Assembly (NCBI GenBank): GCA_029204225.1 | Contig: CM055100.1 | Span: 17,873,650 to 17,937,649, forward strand | From: Diphasiastrum complanatum | Lineage: Eukaryota; Streptophyta; Lycopodiopsida; Lycopodiales; Lycopodiaceae | Length of the DNA stretch: 64,000 nucleotides | Direction of reading: 5' to 3' | In this document: one piece after another, positions 57,382-64,000 of the stretch | Layout: the number at the start of each line of letters is the position of its first letter | How positions within the stretch are numbered: the stretch's first letter is position 1 | The notes under the pieces: model-generated | The model's input: the letters and a program-made list of their open reading frames with translations, nothing else | Database searches by the model: none | Told to the model about the DNA's origin: nothing | Translations under genes and position numbers: made by a program

Positions 57382-58069
57382 ATCTCCTTCTTGGGGAGCT
57401 TAGTAGCAGCAGTGGAGAAAGTAGATAGATTGCTCAGAATCTCTTCAAATTCTCAGGAACGTGAGAGCAGGGCCAGCGCTGGAGAATCAGCCTTCTACTG
57501 AGAAAATTGTGGAGTAAACTCCTGCTTTTCAGATAAGTTTTGAACCAAATTTGAGGAGCAGGTCCAGCGCTGCCAGATCAGATTCTAACTCGGATTTCTG
57601 GGTGACAAATTAGTGATTTGGAAGCGGTATCAGGGTAGACTTCTTGGAACAGGTCCAGCGCTGTCAGAGCAGCATTCATCCTTGATTTCTGAGCGGAAAT
57701 TAGGGGTATAGTGCAGGTCCAGCGCTTCAGAGGCCCTTTAAAAATTGGATTTTCGAAATCATTTGGGGGGCCAAACCAGAAGTTTTAGAGTAGGTGGATT
57801 GCTTTCCAGTCAGCGAGGGTTTCCATCACTTTAAATCAGACTTTGCTCACAATCCCTAGCCTTCGATTCGGATTTTCCAGATCAGAAACAGCACTTGGAT
57901 TGAGAGCCAGATCAGCGAGCAGTAGCCTCTGTAAATTTTGGATTTTCAGATCTGTTTTTGGGGCTCCAAACTTGAATTTTTTGGGGTATCTGAGGTGCAA
58001 ATCAGACAGCGAGGGTAAGGAGCAACAGAAATCAGAAATTTGCTTGTAAATTGGTACCCGGGTTGCTGA
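57382..58069 (+). repeat. Gypsy leader with four CCAGCGCT repeats
   Basis: GCAGGTCCAGCGCT or GCAGGGCCAGCGCT occurs near 57468, 57562, 57651 and 57714, each followed by a CAGA-rich segment and GATTTCTG. AGCGCT is itself palindromic. The untranslated leader ends before the gag frame at about 58070. Confidence 0.8.
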
Positions 58070-58852
58070 TTGTTTCGGACATCCACTTCTCAGCCGTCCC
58101 CTTCTCCACTTCCATCAATTTCGGGTGAGCCTATTCGGTCTCATCCCAGTGTCTTTAAAGACTTAAAGCCTCCTACTTTTATTGGGGAAGAGAAGGATAG
58201 AAACGCAGATATTCTACAAACCTTCCTCAGCAAATGGAAGAACATTCATGCTCTTAAACAGACCCTTGACCATTTGCAAGCTATAAGGGCTAGCCTTTCC
58301 CTAGGGCCCATGGCCTACAAGTGGTGGTTAAACCTCCAGGAGACTGGGCAGACCCCCCGGTCATGGAAAGCTTTTGAAGAGGCCTTCCTAAAAGAGTTTT
58401 TACCAGAAAACGAACTTGATAGAGCCTAGGAAGCCTGGGAGAAAACAGTAATGGACAAATCTTTAATCCAATATATCTCGTAGTATCGAGAAGCAATTTT
58501 AAAGATAAAAAATATGGATGATTATCAGAAAATCAGAGGATTTGTCCGTGGCCTTAAAGATGAATATAAAGTAGAGGTACAGAGAAACTCGCCCACTACC
58601 CTAGAGCAAGCTCTCAGATATGCTCAAATCTATGATGATTCAGTGGGTAGGAAAAGGGCGAGACAGCAGCCTCTTTCTGAGCAGCCTCCTCAGAAAGACT
58701 TTCAATTTGAAAAGAAATTTTTAAAACAAAAGAAAGAAGAAAAAATTAAGAGTGAAGCTCCTCAGAAATGCCCATCGCTCATACAGCCCTTAAAATTAGA
58801 AGATTTTGAGAAAGCCAAACAAGAACGTTGGTACTCAGGGGTATCAAGATGA
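58070..58852 (+). pseudogene. Gypsy gag
   Basis: Core: VFKDLKPPTFIGEEKDRNAD, ILQTFLSKWKNIHALKQ, MAYKWWLNLQETGQTPRSWK and EEAFLKEFLPENELDRA. After a TAG (58427-58429) the frame continues EAWEKTVMDKSLIQYIS, a second TAG (58481-58483), then YREAILKIKNMDDYQKIRGF and VRGLKDEYKVEVQ. Both TAGs sit where Trp is expected, so each fits TGG to TAG. The C-terminus is Lys/Gln-rich. No zinc knuckle remains: the sequence jumps from KQERW to protease. Confidence 0.88.
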
Positions 58853-59100
58853 AATAAACTTTCAGATAATGCACCTGGATTGCACAGACATTGTTCTCGA
58901 GAGAGATTGGCTCTACAGCTTAGGACCTTCCCTCCACAGAAATTATCAGGAGAACACCCTCAGCTTTCAGCATGAGAGATCCAGTTGCATGGGGAGCATG
59001 ATGTTCCCAACAGCCCTATGGTCTGCAGTTCAGAGCTCTGTCAGCTGATCGGAGACGACGACCATCAGGTATTCTTATGTGACTTTTAGTTTATTCCTTA
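58853..59100 (+). pseudogene. Gypsy protease remnant without active site
   Basis: INFQIMHLDCTDIVLERDWL and YSLGPSLHRNYQENTLSFQH are the C-terminal half of a retropepsin-like protease (cf. DIVLGMDWL). The catalytic D-S/T-G part that should precede it is absent. The deletion also removed the gag zinc knuckle. Confidence 0.75.
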
Positions 59101-59119
59101 AGTTTCTATTTCCAGTTCT

Positions 59120-60575
59120 TTACAGCAGAAAATCAATAAATTAGAAACTTTATTGTCTAAATTTAACGATGTGTTTCCTGAAGATTTACCACATGGTTTA
59201 CCACCTAGCAGAGAGGTAGATCATGTAATAAACCTAGTACCAGGTACAGCACCTATTTCTAAACCTCCGTATCAGGTCAGCGGAACAAAGGATGAGGAAA
59301 TAACTAGGCAGTTAACAGATTATCTTGGGAAAGGCCAAATTCAGACCAGTAGTTCACCATGGGCCTCACCAGTCCTATTGGTGAAAAAGAAAGAGGGGTC
59401 TATGCGTCTTTGCGTAGATTATAGAGCCCTCAATAAAGTCACAATTAAGAATAAATACCCAATGCCTCGGGCAGACGAGTTGTTTAATTAACTCGAAGGG
59501 GCTAAATTTTTAAGTAAAATAGACCTCAGATCTAGATATCATCAAGTCCATAAGATGCCATTTGGGCTCACAAATGCTCCAGCTACCTTTATGACCTTGA
59601 TGAACAGTGTCCTCAGACCATACTTGGGTAAGTTTGTAGTCGTATTTTTAGATGACATCCTCGTCTACAGCAAAACGAGGAAGGAGCATCTTAAAACACC
59701 TCAGAAAGGTGTTTCGACTGCTTAGAAAGCATAAGCTTTATGCTAAAAAACCTAAGTGTGAATTCTTCGTTGAAGAAGTAGCTTATTTGGGTCACATTAT
59801 CTCGGCAGATGGGATTAAAATGGACCCCAGTAAGGTTAAAGCCATACTCAGTTGGCTGAGACCTCAGAATATTTTAGAGCTTTAGATCTTTCTTGGTTTG
59901 GCGGGATATTACAGACGATTTGTCAAGGAATATGCTCAGATAGCAGTTCCCATGACAAATCTTCTTAAGGGGAAAGGAAAGGAGTTCATTTGGGAGTTCG
60001 CACAGCAGGAGAGCTTTGATGCTCTCAAAACAGCCTTAGCTACAGCACCAGTTTTAAAAGTCGTCGACCCCAATCAGCCATTTGTGGTCGAAACAGATGC
60101 TAGTGACTTTGCAGTTGGTGTTGTACTAACTCGGAGTGGACGACCAGTTGCGTTCGAGAGTAAAAAACTCGAGCCAGCACAGACTAGGTACAGTGCCTAT
60201 GAAAAGGAACTCTTTTCCATAGTTCATGCCCTTAAGACTTGGAGGCATTATTTGTATGGTGCCAACTTTGAGGTCCTGACAGACCATGAAAGTCTCAGAT
60301 ACCTTTGCAATCAGCCTGAGCTCAGAGGTCGGAAAGCTCGTTGGGCTGAGTTAATGCAATAGTTTGATATGTCTATCAGATATAGACGAGGGAAATTCAA
60401 TACAGTAGCAGATGCACTTAGTAGAATGCCTATGATAAACGAGCTGAGTTTTACTCAGATTCGCAGTGAGTTACTCGAGTCCTTGAGAGGGAAGTGCCAA
60501 CATGATGCATTCTTCTCTACTATCGGAATTCAGTCCAGAGCAGACAGCCACAGACTCTAGAACCAGGTCCCGGGG
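59120..60575 (+). pseudogene. Gypsy RT and RNase H
   Basis: [88 protein letters not shown] and [14 protein letters not shown] (catalytic FLDD). About 20 residues are missing between YHQV and MPFGL. RNase H: FVVETDASDFAVGVVL, YSAYEKELFSIVHALKTWRH, VLTDHESLRYL and NTVADALSRMP. In-frame stops are at 59489 (TAA), 59883 (TAG) and 60360 (TAG), plus a frameshift near 59680. The tether and catalytic residues are otherwise well kept, so the copy is not very old. Confidence 0.92.
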
Positions 60576-61590
60576 CTGGTGCCAGTTCATCCAAGAATAC
60601 GGCAACTTCCATTGAGGATGATGAGTCCGAGTATACGTCAGATGACGTTGAGGATTCTGAGCCTGTATTACCCAAGCAAACCCCAGTGGTTGAGGGTCAG
60701 TTGACTCAAGGATTCAAATGGAAACAGTATTCCATTCAGGATGAGTACTTGCTGTATAGAGATAGAATATGTGTCCCCAATTCAGAGGATTATAGGCAGC
60801 AAGTCCTATATGAGTGTCATGACAGTCCTAGTGCGGGGCACCCAGGCATTCAAAAGACCTATGAGCTTCTTCGTAGGCAATTTTTCTGGCCCAGTATGAA
60901 AAAGGACGTTCAACAATATGTAACCAGTTGCCAGAAATGTCAAGTAAATAAAGCAGAACGTTTAAAGGCAGGAGGGTTGTTACAGCCCTTAGCTATACCA
61001 GCTGGTAAATGGGAGAGTATCTCCATGGATTTTATAGTAGGCCTGCCTAAAACCCAAAAGGGTAATGACGCTATATGGGTCACAGTTGACCGTCTGACCA
61101 AAATGGCCCACTTTATTCCGAACCAAAACAACCGTTAGAGCTCCAGAGTCAGCGAGGTTGTTTGTAGATGGGTTATTAAAATTGTACGGTCTACCTTCCG
61201 ACATAGTCAACGACCGGGACAGTAAGTTTAATGGAAATTGTTGGAGGGCAGTATTCCATCATCTCCAGACTAAACCACCGACCATCCACAGACGGACGGT
61301 CAAACAAAAAGAGTAAATCAGGTGCTGGAGGATATGCTTCGAGCATACGTCAGCAAAAAGCAGACTAATTGGGAGGAGTATCTCTCGACATTACAGTTTG
61401 CTTATAACACTACCAAACATTCAGCTACGGGATACAGCCCATTTATGCTGATGTATGGTTTTCAGCCACGCTCACCCACAGCTGTAGGGTTTAAACAAGA
61501 AAAAGTTGAAGCAGCCAGAAACTTTTTGGAAGACCTAAACCAGATGATAGAATATGCTAAGCATAGCATCAGGCAGTCCCAGGATCGACT
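60576..61590 (+). pseudogene. Gypsy integrase, truncated
   Basis: An acidic linker (EDDESEYTSDDVEDSEPVLP) leads into integrase: ECHDSPSAGHPGIQKTYEL, SCQKCQVNKAERLKAGG, SMDFIVGLPKTQ and TVDRLTKMAHFIPNQ. After a frameshift near 61130: LYGLPSDIVNDRDSKF (second Asp). A small deletion near 61270 damages the region around the catalytic Glu (IHRRTVKQKE), then QVLEDMLRAYVSKKQTNWEE, LQFAYNTTKHSATGYSPFM and MIEYAKHSIRQSQDR. At about 61590 gypsy sequence stops and LINE sequence begins. No chromodomain or 3' LTR follows. Confidence 0.88.
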
Positions 61591-62150
61591 CTCTGGATTT
61601 CCCCTTCCATGGTGTACTAACCTCATCCATCCTATTCATAAGAGTGGAAACCCCATGAAACTCGAACTATCGCACCATCATGATTGGGCACATTGTGGCT
61701 AAGCTTTATGGCACTATCCTTCAGACAGTGATCAGTTGTGAGGCTGAGACACGTCCACTACATGCTTTGGGACAGGCTGGTTTCAGGTCACAGCATTCTA
61801 ACACTCACCGTGTGTCCACACTCCGTGCTATCATTGAGGAGGCTAGATCCAGGCATGAGAGAGTCTACTGTTGTTTTGTGGATTTCGGGAAGGCTTTTGA
61901 CTTGGTTCCACGTCATCTACTCATCCAACGGCTGAGGGATCTTGATTTTTCTACTAATACCATACTAGCGGTCATGGCACTTTATGAGCAGGTTTGGGGA
62001 TGTCAGATGAGGGTCTCTCAGAGAGAGTTAGGAGTACCATTGGGGTGAAGCAGGGTTGCTCCCTCTCCCCACACTCTTTGGTTTGTACATTGATGCGCTT
62101 GAGAGGGTCATCAACCAGGATGGTGGTATGGGCTGCAAGCTTCTTTTCAA
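61590..62150 (+). pseudogene. LINE RT fragment A (RTE-like)
   Basis: Begins within RT (TNLIHPIHKSG) joined to gypsy integrase. Then TIMIGHIVAKLYGTILQTVI, LHALGQAGFRSQHSNTHRVS, VYCCFVDFGKAFDLVPRHLL (motif A, F-D) and GVKQGCSLSP (motif B region). Shifted frames add LFGLYIDALERVINQDGG. The set KLYGTIL ... FVDF-KAFD ... KQGC-LSPTLFGLYID is typical of an RTE-like clade common in non-angiosperm plants (family knowledge, clade not certain). The catalytic YADD region is missing. Confidence 0.85.
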
Positions 62151-62950
62151 TTCTTCTTGGGGCGCTTTCTGGCGTGAGTTCATTCCCCGCTCTCCACCAC
62201 CTCTCTTGGCAAACCTCCGCACCTGGACCGCTTACGCCACTAGCTTATATACCATCCCCACCGACTCACCTATCTCTATATCTCCACGACCATCTGAGTT
62301 CTCCTTCTTCACATCCGATATGGTACTTGCTGCCATTAAGAAGATGACGTCCCATAAGGCCAGAAATATCGAAGACCTCGAGTTTGAACTCCTTGCCCAT
62401 GCATCCGACATACTCGCTCCCATCATAGCCACTCTTCTTAATTCCGCAGTTGGTTCTGGTTTCCCATCGTCCTGGTACACTAACATCATCCACCCCATCC
62501 ATAAGAATGGTGACTCCATGATTCCGAGTCACTACCGCACTATCATGATTGAGCATGTCCTGGCGAAGCTATATGGTACTATACTTCAGTCTGTTGTGAG
62601 TTCAGAGGCAGAGGCTAGGAGATTACATGCTATGGATCAAGCAAGTTTTCGGGCCCATTATTCTACTAAAGATCACATCTTTACGTTACAGGCCCTGATT
62701 GAGGAGGCTAAGCATAGGAAAGAGAGGGTTTGTTGTTGTTTTGTGGACTATAGGAGGGCCTTTGATTTTGTTCCTCACTCAATGCTCATTCGGAGCCTCG
62801 GAGATCTTGGCTTCTCCACTGACATCATTCTGGCTGTGATGGCGCTTTATGAGCGTGTCCTAAGATGTTTCCGGCATAGTAGTGGCCTCTCTGATCCTAT
62901 TTGGAGTACTATTGGGGTGAAGCAGGGTTGCTCCCTCTCACCAGTCCTCT
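62145..62950 (+). pseudogene. LINE RT fragment B (RTE-like)
   Basis: A second, tandem fragment. It starts in the linker before RT (SSWGAFWREFIPRSPPPLLA, PRPSEFSFFTSDMVLAAIKK) and has SWYTNIIHPIHKNGD, YRTIMIEHVLAKLYGTILQS, VCCCFVDYRRAFDFVPHSML and STIGVKQGCSLSPVLL. It is open for 328 codons. It duplicates fragment A over about 480 bp with near 75 percent identity by eye. At SPVL the frame is cut by an LTR insertion at 62951. The endonuclease, YADD box and 3' tail are absent. Confidence 0.88.
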
Positions 62951-63868
62951 TGTTGCGCCGGCGCCTCAAAGGGCGCTGGGACTTGAGCGGTTTCCCCAAC
63001 ACACGCTTAAGTCTAACATTCATCCATCATGCACTTACGTAAAAGCCAACTCAGAAACGTAACAAGCTTAACCATTCAGACTTAAGAAAACTGGAATCCC
63101 AACCAACCCGAAAGCCAACTCAGAATCCGTCCCCAAAAGGTAACCAAAGGCAAAGACAAGCCACACATGAAACCCAAGGCATAGTGGTCACCAAACTAAC
63201 CAATTGGCATAGCGGCAAGCCCCATGTCGATGACAGGGACCCTTAGGCGCCAGCGACGCCAAAAGGTTGTAGTAAGGGTCCTTCCACTTGGACCAGTCCC
63301 GGAGGCGAAACCGAAATGGTAATCATCCCCAAGGATCAACTTTATTAGATTTGGAAGAGGTTACATTCATACATAGACTGACCGGTCTCAGGCCACCAAC
63401 ACGTGCTGGGCATTGTGCCTGGCTCGTGCTGGTAGAGGGAGCTGAGACCTGGCGACTGGATTCCTGGCGCTGGTTGAGCTGCCCAAGTTTTTGTCTGCCG
63501 GACTCCCCCTATAGTTCTGCTGTGATTCGGCGCACCCCCTCTGGTTTGAAACATAGTGCTTTCTGGTAAAGCACGCTTTTTAGGACTTAGTTTTTATTTT
63601 GCTGATTAAGCCTGGCAAGCCTGGTAGAATCAGTCTGGCTCCCGGACATGGGTCCCGGGAGCCGTCCCGGCGGCCGAATCAACTTGCTTTCCTGACTAGG
63701 CTATGACTCGAGCTCCAGAGCTAGCTCATGACTTGTGACTACTTGACTGGCTCACCACAGGTTGGAGGCTCAGTCCTTGACGTTCTAACTTGCTCTGGGA
63801 CCTTAGAGAGTGTCACCCCTTTGAGTCTTACAGGGCACGCTGGGTGCACCCGAGTCAGCTTTACAACA
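62951..63868 (-). repeat. Ty3/gypsy LTR inserted into LINE B
   Basis: Plus strand runs TGTTG ... CAACA (918 bp), and the LINE frame breaks exactly at its left border. On the right a minus-strand polypurine tract precedes it, so this is a 3' LTR of an element lying further right. It is GC-richer than most of the window and contains GCGCCGGCGCC and GGCGCCAGCG. Confidence 0.75.
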
Positions 63869-63878
63869 TCCTCCCCTC
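63869..63878 (-). promoter_or_regulatory. Gypsy polypurine tract
   Basis: Minus strand GAGGGGAGGA directly before TGTTGTAAAG. Upstream on that strand the end of pol reads DEDIGFLKRGEDVV, a usual gypsy C-terminus. Confidence 0.8.
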
Positions 63879-63932
63879 GTTTGAGAAAGCCGATGTCCTC
63901 ATCAGGGCCAAACTAGAACCTAAGACTCATGG

Positions 63933-64000
63933 CACGGGCTTAATTCACCGGCCAAACTTTAGTCACATATACAAGGGCACGGGCTTGATTCACCGGCCAA
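63933..64000. repeat. Direct repeat at window edge
   Basis: GGCACGGGCTTAATTCACCG-type units (25 bp, to GGCCAA) occur at 63933-63957 and 63976-64000 with one difference; the array may go on beyond the window. Confidence 0.85.

Noticed and set aside
58070-61590. Integrated pararetrovirus
   Set aside because: Order gag-protease-RT-RNase H-integrase, an LTR and an initiator-Met primer site define a Ty3/gypsy retrotransposon; no movement or coat protein signature is seen.

Overview
This is a nuclear land-plant window with very low gene density, built mostly from nested, decayed transposable elements. Plant-type evidence: Ty1/copia and Ty3/gypsy elements (one with a degraded chromodomain, so a chromovirus), an Athila-type LTR whose primer-binding site resembles TGGCGCCGTTG, primer-binding sites for initiator-Met tRNA, a eukaryotic tRNA-Glu(UUC) without encoded CCA, Tourist-like and hAT-like MITEs, and a spliced gene with introns up to about 4.7 kb. 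Large introns and this repeat load suggest a big genome such as a fern, lycophyte or gymnosperm. That placement is inference; the sequence alone does not fix the species.

Layout. 1-9.0 kb: 3' end of one copia element (RNase H, polypurine tract, LTR), an unexplained 1 kb insert, then a minus-strand copia element (gag, protease, integrase, RT) interrupted by a 370-bp terminal-inverted-repeat element and ending in an LTR at 8178-9021. 9.2-18 kb: a 138-bp-arm foldback, an L1-like RT relic, a copia LTR/PBS, and a terminal-inverted-repeat element carrying three tandem repeats. 18-28 kb: Athila-like LTR, TCGAC-rich LTR, copia gag relic, and a minus-strand gypsy chromovirus. 28-38 kb: CT microsatellites, a possible heavy-metal-associated-domain exon, and an unusual cluster of copia LTRs with two LTRs inverted to each other, followed by a copia pol relic and a third LTR with the same U5 but a different U3. 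38-48 kb: an unassigned TE-like ORF with tandem repeats, Z-DNA-prone TG/CG runs, a Tourist-like MITE, tRNA-Glu, a GC island with nine GGCGCC sites, a tRNA-derived SINE candidate and two copia fragments. 49.6-57 kb: the 3' exons of a host gene on the minus strand, with a hAT-like MITE in its largest intron. 57-64 kb: a plus-strand gypsy element fused to two tandem LINE RT fragments, the second interrupted by another gypsy LTR.

Almost every retroelement is dead by frameshifts, deletions and stop codons. The stops I could compare with the family consensus are nearly all explained by C-to-T or G-to-A changes (CAG/CAA/CGA/TGG to stop), as expected for methylated, silenced DNA. The only features likely to be functional for the host are tRNA-Glu and the spliced minus-strand gene, whose family I do not recognise. 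No CRISPR, rRNA, organellar insertion or bacterial-type operon is visible.
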